Assembly (NCBI GenBank): GCA_031082225.1
Contig: JAVHLG010000004.1
Location: 42,694-106,693 of the forward strand
From: Desulfovibrionaceae bacterium
GTDB lineage: Bacteria; Desulfobacterota; Desulfovibrionia; Desulfovibrionales; Desulfovibrionaceae
Length of the DNA: 64,000 nt
Direction: 5' to 3'
Below, piece by piece: positions 1-9,873 of the stretch. The translations under genes were made by a program, and so were the position numbers. The notes under the pieces were generated by a model, which searched no databases, was not told the origin of the DNA, and worked only from the letters and a program-made list of their open reading frames with translations. Position 1 is the stretch's first letter, and every line of letters begins with the position of its first letter.

Positions 1-116
1 TATCCGGAGGACCGTCTTCTCCATAGCATCATGCTTAAGAACATGTCTCCCCCTGGTCAAGACAAACCGTATTCCAGGGTGACCTGGCGCACGGGGGAAA
101 GACTTCAATACACGGG

Positions 117-545
117 TTAGGGCCTCCGGCCACAACCCGAGTAAACGCTGGAGCAACTCGAGGTGCACACATCCACGTCGTATTGGGTTCTGTTGCTCGA
201 GCTGTTCCGGCACGAGTCCACGCATTGCCGATATTGCTGTCGGCAGTATTGTTTCGTCTCAACGCCGTCATGCTGCGGCTGGTTTGACCGCCTGGGAGCC
301 GAGGCGCCAGGATTGAAGATGAGCTCATTTCCATCCCGGACGACATGCTGCCTGGCCACGCACGTCAAGTTGCATTCCTTGCAGTCGCGATTGCAAATGG
401 TGCTTGGATCACCGGATGGAGCGTTCACCGTGCAGACAACCAGGCCATCAGGCCGTATGCATTCAAAGGAGTTTGGCCCGGCGGCGAACGAAAGATGACT
501 TATGCTAAAAACCAAGATCGTTGTAGCGAGAAGAACCAGTTTCAT
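117..545 (-). CDS. Secreted cysteine-rich hypothetical protein
   Basis: ORF with signal peptide MKLVLLATTILVFSISHLSFA and many Cys residues; start moved to the internal Met before the signal peptide. Confidence 0.6.
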   Translation of the reverse strand: MKLVLLATTILVFSISHLSFAAGPNSFECIRPDGLVVCTVNAPSGDPSTICNRDCKECNLTCVARQHVVRDGNELIFNPGASAPRRSNQPQHDGVETKQYCRQQYRQCVDSCRNSSSNRTQYDVDVCTSSCSSVYSGCGRRP

Positions 546-614
546 ATTTCTCTCTCCCGATGTCAAGAATACATTGTATAAGGATATTTATTATACTCTG
601 ACGGTATGTCTTTG

Positions 615-932
615 TCATTGCCCCTTGACCAGCATGTCATTGCGAACTGAGGTCACGCCGACAATCCTTCGCGCCACACTGACCGCAGTATTGATATCAT
701 GCCGTGAGCTGACAAACCCACTCAACTGCACCACACCCTTGAATGTTTCGACATTTATTTCGGCGGATTGCAAGGATGGCTCCTGAAATATCGCCGACTT
801 CACCTTTGCCGTGATGACGCTATCGTCAAAGTATTCCCCTGTGCTTTCCCTGGTGGACGTCGATGCGCAGCCGATGATGACGGATAGCACGAAGACAATG
901 ATCAGTCCCGTGGTCATACGATATCGCGACAT
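615..932 (-). CDS. BON-domain lipoprotein (OsmY-like)
   Basis: Lipobox-like VIIGC; DDSVITAKVKSAIF...INVETFKGVVQLSGFVSSRHDINTAVSVARRIVGV matches the BON pattern. Confidence 0.85.
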   Translation of the reverse strand: MSRYRMTTGLIIVFVLSVIIGCASTSTRESTGEYFDDSVITAKVKSAIFQEPSLQSAEINVETFKGVVQLSGFVSSRHDINTAVSVARRIVGVTSVRNDMLVKGQ

Positions 933-1124
933 GATCTGGCTCCTTTCTCTGTGAGTGTTGCACTGTGATGTTTCTGCGTGTGAACGTCGTCAGCTTTATT
1001 TCACACTGTCGGCTGCCGTCCGTGTGACGACTCGAAAAGTTACGCCAGTACTTGTTAAGAAATAATCATTTTTTTACAGTGTTGTTTTCAAAATTCAGGC
1101 GCACCAATCGTCCAGGACACGACG

Positions 1125-1373
1125 CTAGGTGAGCCGTCGGACCACACGTAAAAGGACAAGCAGAATCACGGCTCCAAGCGTGGCCACCAGTATCGACCCC
1201 AGGAGCCCATGTACGCCAATGATGGCGGAACCGAAGAGATATCCGCCGATCACCGCACCGAGGACGCCCACCAGGAGATCGCCCACAAGGCCGAATCCGC
1301 CGCCCTTGACCAGGACGCCGGCCAGCCATCCGGCGATCAACCCGACGAGGAGAAACCAAAGAAGGTCGTTCAT
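1125..1373 (-). CDS. GlsB/YeaQ/YmgE family stress-response membrane protein
   Basis: Small Gly-rich TM protein MNDLLWFLLVGLIAGWLAGVLVKGGGFGLVGDLLVGVLGAVIGGYLF. Confidence 0.9.
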   Translation of the reverse strand: MNDLLWFLLVGLIAGWLAGVLVKGGGFGLVGDLLVGVLGAVIGGYLFGSAIIGVHGLLGSILVATLGAVILLVLLRVVRRLT

Positions 1374-1799
1374 GTCATCTCCCATCCTGTCGTTTCATCT
1401 CCTGGCGCTGCGTCCCTCTAAGGATACGCCAGATTTTGGAAAATAATGATGACTTAAACGTGTCGTGTTGAAAAATTCGAATGCACAAATTCCAAAGTCG
1501 CGACACCAGCATGACACAGAAAACAGCTTAGTCCATCGACATTTCGAGCAACATATTGGCAGGAGGTGCTCAACATCGACCTCCTGCCAGTCTTTTCCCT
1601 GTTCCATAACCAGTATGGCGATTCATGCACAGTTTCCATCAGATCATTCGTTCAACGCTTCCGGCGATACGTGCAGCATGGATGATTCAACAATCGCGCT
1701 GCGGCAAGGCCAGATGGGCGTCACGGTTGTCATGATCACGGCGCCGCCCTCCCCAAAACCCCGCGCGGCCACCGAAAACCGTGCGCATGGCCGGTCCTG

Positions 1800-2240
<441 letters not shown>

Positions 2241-2301
2241 GATGACTCTCCTTTGATGGATCCGTTATGATTGGTCACTTCCGTACTGCGACGGCGCAAC
2301 G

Positions 2302-2703
2302 CTACTCGGAGTACTTGAAGGCAGGCATGGCCTTGACGGCTTCCTTGGTGGCGCCGGGCAGCATAACGCGCTTGTCCTTGATGGTCAGTTGGCTGAGGGG
2401 AATGACGACGTCATGCTCCGCAATCCCCAAAAAGCCGCCAGTGCCCACAATCGCATAGCTCATGGCCTTCACCGGGGTCACGATGATGTCGCTGATGGTG
2501 CCGACCTTTTCATTGGCTTCATTGAAGACGTCCTGGTCCAGGATATCCTTTTTGATGCTCCATCCCTTGGCGACAACCAGGATTTCCTCGCTGGTGATGC
2601 CGATGGTGCCGACCACAGGCGTGGCTTGAGCGAAGGCGGCTCCGGCAAGAAGCGTAAGGGACAAGGCCGATGCAACGCAAAGTGTCTTCAAGGATAATGT
2701 CAT
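2302..2703 (-). CDS. PRC-barrel domain secreted protein
   Basis: Signal peptide; SIKKDILDQDVFNEANEKVGTISDIIVTPVKAMSYAIVGTGGFLGIAEHDVVIPLSQL is PRC-barrel-like. Confidence 0.85.
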   Translation of the reverse strand: MTLSLKTLCVASALSLTLLAGAAFAQATPVVGTIGITSEEILVVAKGWSIKKDILDQDVFNEANEKVGTISDIIVTPVKAMSYAIVGTGGFLGIAEHDVVIPLSQLTIKDKRVMLPGATKEAVKAMPAFKYSE

Positions 2704-2813
2704 AATGAATCTCCTTCGTTAAAAAGTTTGGTGACTGTTGATATATTCAGACCATCGCTGGTCGAGTTATCGATGAAAAGCTTCATCAAGATGGCCATGA
2801 GGCCGACTATTCA

Positions 2814-3719
2814 TTAATACATCTCGCGGCGCAGCCTCTCCATCCCGCCCCACTGCTCAAAGAGTTGATTCGAATGCGAGTCGATATACTTTTTGTCGAC
2901 AGGCCACCCTTGAGAGGTGTCTGTGAAGACGACATATATCATTTGATCGGTTGTCCCTTCGCCCTTGGGGTCGCTCGGTATGCCCACAGCCCTGGCCAGC
3001 GCGATGGATCCTTCGCCAATCTTGTTATCTGGGCCGACGTCCGCAAAGATGCAGCCCGACGACATCGCGGTGTCCATGTTCACCACATATCCAAAGTCGC
3101 CCATCGTCGCCGGGATCCGGCTATCACCGGGGAGAACGAAGAATGGTATTGCTTCAGAATTGACATATCGCGTCGGGTCGTTGTTCCTTTTTGTTGCGTC
3201 CTGCAAACTCGTCCCGGACACGTAGTAGCCCGGAGCAGGGTCCGTCGATACCTGGAGAACGGGCTTGCCGCTTCGCTTGGCATTGTGGGTGACGATCCCC
3301 CACCAGTTGCCTGGCCGTCCTGCGTTTCCGAGGTGGTCCAGGCCTTTCCCGGGGAGAGGATGATACGCGGAGAACGATCCATCGGCATCGATATGCATCC
3401 CGGCCTTGAACATATAGACAGACGAATGTTTCTTTGAATTGTATATCGAGGACGACCCGATGCGTTGAAAGAACACGTTCTGTTTCGTCGGTGCTGAGAG
3501 ATTTTTTGCCACATGAGGAATTTGACGGTCACGGAGGCCGGGTTGAGGAGCGATGGAAAAGGCCGACGAAACGTTTTGATTCATCGCCACATCAACCCCA
3601 TATTGCCTCTCTGTTGATTCCGGATCATGTGGCGCGAAGTCACGGCCAAAAGATGCCGTGCTTACTAAAAAAGAAAATGCCATGAATATCGCTAAAAACC
3701 ACAATACGACTGACTTCAT
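2814..3719 (-). CDS. Secreted GH75-like chitosanase-family protein
   Basis: Signal peptide; MHIDADGSFSAYHP, YVNSEAIPFFVLPG, GDFGYVVN, IFADVGPDNKIGEGSIALARAVGIP resemble GH75 motifs including the Asp/Glu catalytic region. Confidence 0.65.
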   Translation of the reverse strand: MKSVVLWFLAIFMAFSFLVSTASFGRDFAPHDPESTERQYGVDVAMNQNVSSAFSIAPQPGLRDRQIPHVAKNLSAPTKQNVFFQRIGSSSIYNSKKHSSVYMFKAGMHIDADGSFSAYHPLPGKGLDHLGNAGRPGNWWGIVTHNAKRSGKPVLQVSTDPAPGYYVSGTSLQDATKRNNDPTRYVNSEAIPFFVLPGDSRIPATMGDFGYVVNMDTAMSSGCIFADVGPDNKIGEGSIALARAVGIPSDPKGEGTTDQMIYVVFTDTSQGWPVDKKYIDSHSNQLFEQWGGMERLRREMY

Positions 3720-4029
3720 ACTGATATCTTTTCGCATTTTATAAATGCGGACTATTTCTCCGTCATTAAACTTGTGCATACGTATTGCCTTTTTTAAAAC
3801 ACATTTACTGTGCTGATCGGTGAACGTTTACAGAGTTTGAGAATATTTGCATCATCAGCAAGAACGGGCCTGCTGTCATAGTTCTCGGGGATGTCGTCAG
3901 GTTGCATGCGAAAACTTCCGTTTTCCGCTGGTCTCCTCTGCCTGTGGCAGTGGCCCTCATGTCTCCATTCACAACAATATGCTTTCATTCAAAATGATGG
4001 TCACAGGACGCATCCATTCGAAAACGGGA

Positions 4030-4206
4030 TCATTCCGTGAGAGTATTTTCAAGGTGTCCGAGTTTGACCTGGACCTTGCCATACAATTTTTCGTCGGTGC
4101 CTTCTTGTTCCATCCTCCTGTCTTTCACAAGAGAACCAAGAGCATTCTTAATGCTCCCCTTGATTTGGTGAACTCTTCCGGAAACAATCTTTTTCGTTCC
4201 TGACAT
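4030..4206 (-). CDS. CsbD family stress protein (58 aa, absent from ORF track)
   Basis: Manual translation MSGTKKIVSGRVHQIKGSIKNALGSLVKDRRMEQEGTDEKLYGKVQVKLGHLENTLTE; CsbD-like QIKG...GK.Q...G pattern. Confidence 0.8.
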   Translation of the reverse strand: MSGTKKIVSGRVHQIKGSIKNALGSLVKDRRMEQEGTDEKLYGKVQVKLGHLENTLTE

Positions 4207-4437
4207 GGCGTGATCTCCGCGTTGTTTACTATTACATGTGAAAGAGTTTTTGGCTTCTTAAGTCATGTTGTTTGCTCTACAGCGCAGCAGGTTCAGAAAT
4301 AATGATGATATATGTTCATACTACATTTTTCATGCCGGTCCTTGTTGTGTCGGTATTGTTTTGCAACAGGCTGGTTTCATGATTCATTCTCTTGTGGTCG
4401 ACTACGCCACCTCATCGCCAGCGGGTAGGCGCGTCCG

Positions 4438-4466
4438 GTCGTATTTGACCTCTGGTCAAATACGAC
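4438..4466. repeat. Perfect 13-bp inverted repeat with 3-nt loop
   Basis: GTCGTATTTGACC-TCT-GGTCAAATACGAC. Confidence 0.85.
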
Positions 4467-5062
4467 ATGCTTTTCCCCGAGCGTGTTGCCGGGGAGGTGG
4501 CTCCTGGCCGCCCGGTCTCAGGACGAACCAGATCAAGAACACGAGCCTGGGCAGGGGCATTTCTCGTGAAATGAGCGGATTGTCGCGCAAAGGGCCGAAA
4601 CGTGGAGGGTCTGGCAGCGACGTTTTTCCTCCGAACGCGTGCATTGGGCAGTCATGTGCGCGGCGACCAGGGGGAGGGGGGGCCGCCGTATCCGTGGCGG
4701 TGAACCCTGCATGCCGTGGTCAGTACCGCCGTGTCGACCCCGGACCTGGAAAAGCCGAAGCGAATGGGCCGGAGAGCCCGTGTCGTGCTCGGAAAATAAT
4801 ATATCCGTATTTTATAAATGTGGTATTTAGGCATGATATACAGAAATTCACGTTCGCCGATTGTCCGGACACGACAAGAGAGCCTGCGAAGCTGGGGGCC
4901 TTCGGGGGAGGGGCGGGCGTAATTCGGTGTTTGGATGTCTGGTGGTCTGATGTCGTCAGGAGTATTTTGCGACCGCCGTTCCCCCCTGTTGGGGGGGGCG
5001 AGGGCAGATGGGCTGCGGCGGCGAGGAGGCGTTTGAGCAGCCTCGGCCAGGGCTACTCTGCA

Positions 5063-5160
5063 GTTGCCCCGCGCGCGGGGGCGTGGATTGAAACCACCAA
5101 ATCGACGGTGAACAGATCGTCGAGAACGGTCGCCCCCTGCGCGGAGGTGTTGATTGAAAC
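5063..5160. CRISPR. Decayed type I-C-like CRISPR remnant (two 32-bp repeats, one 34-bp spacer)
   Basis: gttgccccgcgcgcgggggcgtggattgaaac and gtcgccccctgcgcggaggtgttgattgaaac (26/32 identical) flank a 34-nt spacer; match the I-C style GTCGCCCC..GCGTGGATTGAAAC; possible third degraded repeat near 5194. Confidence 0.8.
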
Positions 5161-5350
5161 AAGGGATGCCATGATTTTGCCGCTCCCGATGTGATCGTCC
5201 CCCCGTGGAGGGATTTCGCGAATCTGCGAATTGTGCGCTTAGGTCCGGAAGTTGCGGATTGCACTGTGATCGGGACGGTCAAATTGCTGGGGCTATCTTG
5301 TGGGTTCCCAGGTGGCGAGCCCTTCCTGGGTAGGAATAGGGTAGGAAACA

Positions 5351-5387
5351 GAAAAAGGGCCTACGGATTTTCGTCCGTAAGCCCTTG
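5351..5387 (-). terminator. Intrinsic terminator downstream of tRNA-fMet
   Basis: Minus strand AAGGGCTTACGGACGAAAATCCGTAGGCCCTTTTTCTGTTT hairpin plus T-tract. Confidence 0.75.
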
Positions 5388-5394
5388 ATTTTGC

Positions 5395-5471
5395 TGGTTG
5401 CGGGGGCAGGATTTGAACCTGCGATCTTCGGGTTATGAGCCCGATGAGCTACCGTGCTGCTCCACCCCGCG
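5395..5471 (-). tRNA. tRNA-fMet (CAT)
   Basis: CGCGGGGTGGAGCAGCACGGTAGCTCATCGGGCTCATAACCCGAAGATCGCAGGTTCAAATCCTGCCCCCGCAACCA; CAT anticodon, C1:A72 mismatch, encoded CCA. Confidence 0.95.
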
Positions 5472-5616
5472 TCACTGAAGAAAGGGAAGCTACGCGTAGA
5501 AAAAAAACTTGTCAACACTCTTTTTCACGGACACACTCTTTTTTCGGCAACGGACGCCACGGCACAGCGAAAGCGGCGGTGGGCGGGCAGGCCGCAGACG
5601 TTTTCCAGGCGGGAAC

Positions 5617-5940
5617 ATGTCCCTTCGATTCTTCGTCTTTTTGCTGGCCGTCGCCCTGCAGGCCTGGTTCGCCCTGGCCTGGGCCTTGGGAGCATGGCGC
5701 ATGGACAGGGATGGCGGCGACAAGCGGCCCCGGCCTTCCCCAGGGAGGGTGGTCCGTTTCGCCGGAGTGCTGGGCCTCGGGAGCGGGCTGGCCTATGCCG
5801 CCATGGCCGGTGACCCCGTGTTTTTTGTCGGGCAGGCCATCGTCCTGGTCCTCGCCGGACGAGTCATGGCCGTCCCGCCCGGGCAGGCTGCGGTTCGGAG
5901 AAACCCGGACGGCGACCTGGCGGGACGCAATCACGGTTGA
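5617..5940 (+). CDS. Small membrane protein, possibly lipid A biosynthesis N-terminal (LAB-N) domain-like
   Basis: Two hydrophobic segments and GLAYAAMAGDPVFFVGQAIVLVLAGRVM; internal ATG preferred. Confidence 0.5.
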   Translation: MSLRFFVFLLAVALQAWFALAWALGAWRMDRDGGDKRPRPSPGRVVRFAGVLGLGSGLAYAAMAGDPVFFVGQAIVLVLAGRVMAVPPGQAAVRRNPDGDLAGRNHG

Positions 5941-5993
5941 CGGCCTCGGAGTTTGTCGATATGAGAAGAAGTTCATCACATCACTTGGAGAGT

Positions 5994-6503
5994 ATGCATG
6001 AGCAAGATGACATATCAGCCGCACAAGACCCGGAGAAAACGTACCCACGGCTTTCTGGTTCGCTCCAGGACCAAAAACGGTCAGGCAATCCTGCGCCGCA
6101 GGCGGGCCAAGGGCCGCAAACGCCTGGCCGCCTGATTTATCCCCCGGAGCACCGGCTGCGCCGACGCAGCCGGTTTACGGCCTGCTACGATTCCGGACGC
6201 AAATATTTCACCAGGCATTTCGTGGTGTTTGCACTGTTGCGGCCTGTGGACGGCGTGTCCGCACGGCTGGGGCTCACGGTTGGGAAAAAATGCGGCGGCG
6301 CCGTGGCGCGCAACCGTATAAAACGCGTGCTCAGGGAGTTCTTCCGGCTGCACGGCGCGGTTGTCCAGGTTCCTCTGGACATCGTGATCGTGGCCAAGAA
6401 ATCCCTGGATGCTGTCGGGTTTTCCTTTGAGGCCGCCTGTCGCGAGCTTTTGCCGCTCGTGGCCCGGTTGCGCAAGGATTTCTCCCGCGCCACGGGGGCG
6501 TGA
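5994..6503 (+). CDS. rnpA: Ribonuclease P protein component; start uncertain (5994 is the nearest canonical start, rpmH nested)
   Basis: [28 protein letters not shown] is the RnpA signature; no in-frame ATG/GTG/TTG between 5994 and the conserved N-terminus. Confidence 0.9.
   Translation: MHEQDDISAAQDPEKTYPRLSGSLQDQKRSGNPAPQAGQGPQTPGRLIYPPEHRLRRRSRFTACYDSGRKYFTRHFVVFALLRPVDGVSARLGLTVGKKCGGAVARNRIKRVLREFFRLHGAVVQVPLDIVIVAKKSLDAVGFSFEAACRELLPLVARLRKDFSRATGA
5998..6135 (+). CDS. rpmH: 50S ribosomal protein L34
   Basis: Manual translation [49 protein letters not shown] 7 nt upstream; below ORF-track length cutoff. Confidence 0.97.
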   Translation: MSKMTYQPHKTRRKRTHGFLVRSRTKNGQAILRRRRAKGRKRLAA

Positions 6504-6506
6504 CCG

Positions 6507-6932
6507 ATGCCTGTCATGCGACGAATTGCCCTTTCGTGCATACGTTTCTATCAACTCGCGGTTTCGCCTTGGCACCAGCCGTGTTGCCGCTTTGTGCCGT
6601 CCTGTTCCCGGTACGCCTATGAGGCCTATTCCCGGTTCGGTTTCTTTCGTGCCTCCTTTTTGACACTCAAACGCCTTTTGCGTTGCCATCCCTTCGGGGG
6701 GTACGGCTACGATCCGGTGCCGGAGGCCCCTGTGGCCGCCACAGGCACGGCCGGGCGCGGACAACCCCGCGCCCCATCCTTATTCACCTCCACCGACGGA
6801 AACATTCATCACCATGGAAAACAAACGTGTCATGCTGGCTGTGGTTCTCTCCCTGGCGGTGCTTTTGGGCTGGAACTTCCTGTTCCCGACGCCGAAGAAC
6901 GTCCAGCAGCCAACACAGGCCACCACCACTGA
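6507..6932 (+). CDS. yidD: Membrane protein insertion efficiency factor YidD with extended C-terminus
   Basis: [59 protein letters not shown]. Confidence 0.93.
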   Translation: MPVMRRIALSCIRFYQLAVSPWHQPCCRFVPSCSRYAYEAYSRFGFFRASFLTLKRLLRCHPFGGYGYDPVPEAPVAATGTAGRGQPRAPSLFTSTDGNIHHHGKQTCHAGCGSLPGGAFGLELPVPDAEERPAANTGHHH

Positions 6933-8415
6933 GGCCCCGGCCGAGGCAAAACCAGGTCCGGTTGCGGCGCCCATCGGAACCCTGTCGGCCTTCGCCCCCA
7001 CTCCGGGGCGCATGGTCACGGTCAAAACCCCGCTGTATACCGCCGTCTTCAATTCCCTGGGCGGCGTGCTCGATTCCTTCGCCCTCTCGGAATACCGGCA
7101 GACCATTGCCGCCGATTCCCCGCTGGTGAACCTGGTCAGCGACCTCTCCCGCCAGAAGGCCCCCCTTGGGCTTTTGATCAACGGCCAGCCCACCTGGCAG
7201 GCCGCCAAGTGGTCCCTGGAGGGAGGGGATCTGAATCTGGCCGCAGGCCAAAGCGGGGCCCTCACCTTTGTGGGCCAGCTCGGCGATCTGCGCATCGAGC
7301 GTACCCTGACCTTTACGGCCTCCAATTACCTGTTCGATGAAAAGCTGGCCCTGATCAACGCCTCGGACGCCCCGGTCAGCCTCAAGGTGGCCACCGCCCT
7401 GGCCGTGGAGAAGCTGTCCGAGAAAAGCGAATCCTATAACGTGACCAAGGTGGCCTATTACAACGACTCCGGGCTGCACACGGTCACCGACATCAAGGAT
7501 CTCGAACAGGGGGTCTTGGCCGAAACGGGCGTGAAATGGGCCTCGGTGGAGAGCAACTATTTCATCATGGCCGCCGTGGCCCTGGAGACCGGATATCTGG
7601 CCAAGGCCAAGTTCGAGGACGGCGTGTACCGGGTGGCCATGGAAAAGGACGCCGTGGCCGTGACCGCCGGAAGTCGGCTGGAACTGCCCAGCGCCTATTA
7701 TCTGGGCGCCAAGGAGACGGCGTATCTGGCCAAGGCCCCTGGCAATCTGGCGGCGTCCGTGGACTACGGATGGTTCGACTTCATCGCCAAGCCCCTGCTC
7801 ATCCTGCTCGACTTCCTGCACGGCTATGTGGGCAACTACGGCGTGGCCATCATCCTGTTGACCATCATCATCAAGATCGTGTTCTGGCCCCTGACCCACA
7901 AGAGCTACAAGTCCATGGACCAGTTGCGCAAGCTGCAGCCGCTCATGGCCCAGATCCGCGAGAAGCACAAGGATGACCGCCAGAAGATGAACGAGGAGAT
8001 GATGCGGCTGTACAAGACCTACAAGGTCAATCCGGCCGGGGGCTGTCTGCCCATGGTGGTGCAGATTCCCGTGTTCATCGGGCTGTATCAGGCGCTCTTA
8101 AACGCCATCGAACTGCGGCACGCCCCGTTCATCGCCCACGTGCCCTTCACGGACATCGTCTGGCTGGCCGACTTGTCCGTCAAGGATCCCTTTTACGTGA
8201 CGCCCATCGTCATGGGCGCGACCATGTTTTTGCAGCAGAAAATGACCCCGGCCCCCGGCGATCCAACCCAGGCCAAGATCATGCTGGCGCTCCCCATCGT
8301 GTTCACCTTCATGTTCCTCAACTTCCCTTCCGGGCTGGTTGTGTACTGGCTGGTGAACAACGTCCTGTCCATCGCCCAGCAGTGGCGTCTTATGAGCAAA
8401 AGCAGCAAGGCCTGA
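6814..8415 (+). CDS. yidC: Membrane protein insertase YidC
   Basis: 533 aa; [24 protein letters not shown] and Oxa1-like C-terminal domain. Confidence 0.97.
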   Translation: MENKRVMLAVVLSLAVLLGWNFLFPTPKNVQQPTQATTTEAPAEAKPGPVAAPIGTLSAFAPTPGRMVTVKTPLYTAVFNSLGGVLDSFALSEYRQTIAADSPLVNLVSDLSRQKAPLGLLINGQPTWQAAKWSLEGGDLNLAAGQSGALTFVGQLGDLRIERTLTFTASNYLFDEKLALINASDAPVSLKVATALAVEKLSEKSESYNVTKVAYYNDSGLHTVTDIKDLEQGVLAETGVKWASVESNYFIMAAVALETGYLAKAKFEDGVYRVAMEKDAVAVTAGSRLELPSAYYLGAKETAYLAKAPGNLAASVDYGWFDFIAKPLLILLDFLHGYVGNYGVAIILLTIIIKIVFWPLTHKSYKSMDQLRKLQPLMAQIREKHKDDRQKMNEEMMRLYKTYKVNPAGGCLPMVVQIPVFIGLYQALLNAIELRHAPFIAHVPFTDIVWLADLSVKDPFYVTPIVMGATMFLQQKMTPAPGDPTQAKIMLALPIVFTFMFLNFPSGLVVYWLVNNVLSIAQQWRLMSKSSKA

Positions 8416-8488
8416 TCGACCGGACAACGCGCCCCATGCACGCCCGGTCCGTTCATCGCCCCGGCCCGGGTGCTTTCAAGGAGACCCC

Positions 8489-9628
8489 ATGAGCGAGATG
8501 AAGACATTCAGCGGAAAAAACGTGGACGAGGCCATGGAACAGGCCTGCCGGTTTTTCAAGACGGAACGGGAAAAACTGGAAATCGAAATCATCACGGGAG
8601 GTTCCACCGGCATATTCGGATTGGTGGGCAAGAAAAAGGCCGAGATACGCGCCAGGCTGCGTGAGGAGATTCGGCTTCTGGCCGAGCCCGTCGCGGCGGC
8701 CCCGAAATGCGCCGCGCCCGCCCCCGAGACGGACCAGCCCGGGCCGGACGCCGATCCCGCCCCGGCCGCACCCTTGCCCGACACCGCGACGGTCCGGCAG
8801 CCGGACATGACGTCCGGGGCGGCGGTCCGTGAAACGGCCCCGCCGCAGGAGGTCATGGACGCGTCCTCTCCGAACGCCACCGAGCCTTTGGCCGAGCCTG
8901 CACCCGCCTCCCAGGCGGCGGCCCCTGAGGAGCGGCCCGCTTCGGAGCGCCGCAGGCCGCGTCAGGCCGCCCCCCGCCAGTCCGGCGGACGTCCTGTGCG
9001 CGAGCCCAGAGAACCGCGCGAACCCCGGGAGTCCCGTGAGCCCAAGGAGCCCCGCGAGCCTCGCGAGCCTCGCGAACCCAGGGAGCCCCGCGAGCCCAGG
9101 GAACCGCGCGAGGCCGGGCCGCCGCCCGGGCCGCTTTCCGAGGAACTCTCCGGCGTGGTGCGCGAGATCATGGAGCAGCTATTGCGCGGGATATTGGAAA
9201 CGATGCCCGAGATGGAGATCTCCGGGAATGCCGAAAGGGTGACGGTGTTGGTTCTGGACGAGGAAAATTCCGGGCTTTTGATCGGCCGGGAAGGGCAGAC
9301 CCTGGCCTCCCTGCAATACCTGGTCAACCGCATCGTGGCCAGACGCCACCCGGAATCCGTGCGCATCCAGATCAACACCGGAGAATACCGCGAGCGCCAG
9401 GACGACAATCTGCGCAAGATGGCCATCTATCTCGCGGACAAAGCCAAGTCCCTGGGCCGTCCCCAGAGCACCAAGCCCCTGTCCTCCTATCACCGCCGGG
9501 TGGTGCATCTGGCCCTGCAGGAGGATGAGACCGTCCAGACCCGCAGCAAGGGCGACGGCCCGCTGAAAAGGGTCATCATCGTGCCGCGCCAGCAACGAAA
9601 CGGCGGCCATGCCGAACGGGCGGGATGA
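8489..9628 (+). CDS. khpB: Jag/KhpB RNA-binding protein (Jag-N, KH, R3H) with (PRE)n linker
   Basis: Jag-N FSGKNVDEAMEQACRFFKTEREKLEIEIITGGSTGIFGLVGKKKAEIRA; GREGQTLASLQYLVNRIV; R3H SSYHRRVVHLAL; directly follows yidC. Confidence 0.93.
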   Translation: MSEMKTFSGKNVDEAMEQACRFFKTEREKLEIEIITGGSTGIFGLVGKKKAEIRARLREEIRLLAEPVAAAPKCAAPAPETDQPGPDADPAPAAPLPDTATVRQPDMTSGAAVRETAPPQEVMDASSPNATEPLAEPAPASQAAAPEERPASERRRPRQAAPRQSGGRPVREPREPREPRESREPKEPREPREPREPREPREPREPREAGPPPGPLSEELSGVVREIMEQLLRGILETMPEMEISGNAERVTVLVLDEENSGLLIGREGQTLASLQYLVNRIVARRHPESVRIQINTGEYRERQDDNLRKMAIYLADKAKSLGRPQSTKPLSSYHRRVVHLALQEDETVQTRSKGDGPLKRVIIVPRQQRNGGHAERAG

Positions 9629-9667
9629 CGCGCCCTGCTGTTTCGCCGCATACCGTTTGACCGGTCA

Positions 9668-9709
9668 ACCCCCGGGGCGTTGTGTTCGCACCGGAAACGC
9701 CCCGGGGGT
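9668..9709. terminator. Perfect 14-bp stem hairpin downstream of khpB
   Basis: acccccggggcgtt-14 nt-aacgccccgggggt; no obvious T-tract. Confidence 0.6.
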
Positions 9710-9873
9710 CGCCGTTGCCGGTGCGGGGCATGTCGAACCCGCATCGTGCGGCGTCCCTCAAAAAGCGCCCCCATACCGGCCAGCGGACAAGGCCGCCGTT
9801 GTCGCCCGGCCCGGGGATCGGACAGGGAGGACCGGGGCGCACGGCCGTAACCGTTGACCCCGGAGTTCCCACC

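Noticed and set aside
4265-5194. 309-aa plus-strand ORF containing VAPRAGAWIET and 4956..5282 minus ORF with FQSTPPRRG
   Set aside because: These strings are typical false translations of I-C CRISPR repeats; no other protein character.
9000-9113. 9-nt tandem repeat as a CRISPR or regulatory repeat
   Set aside because: In-frame PRE codon repeat inside khpB.
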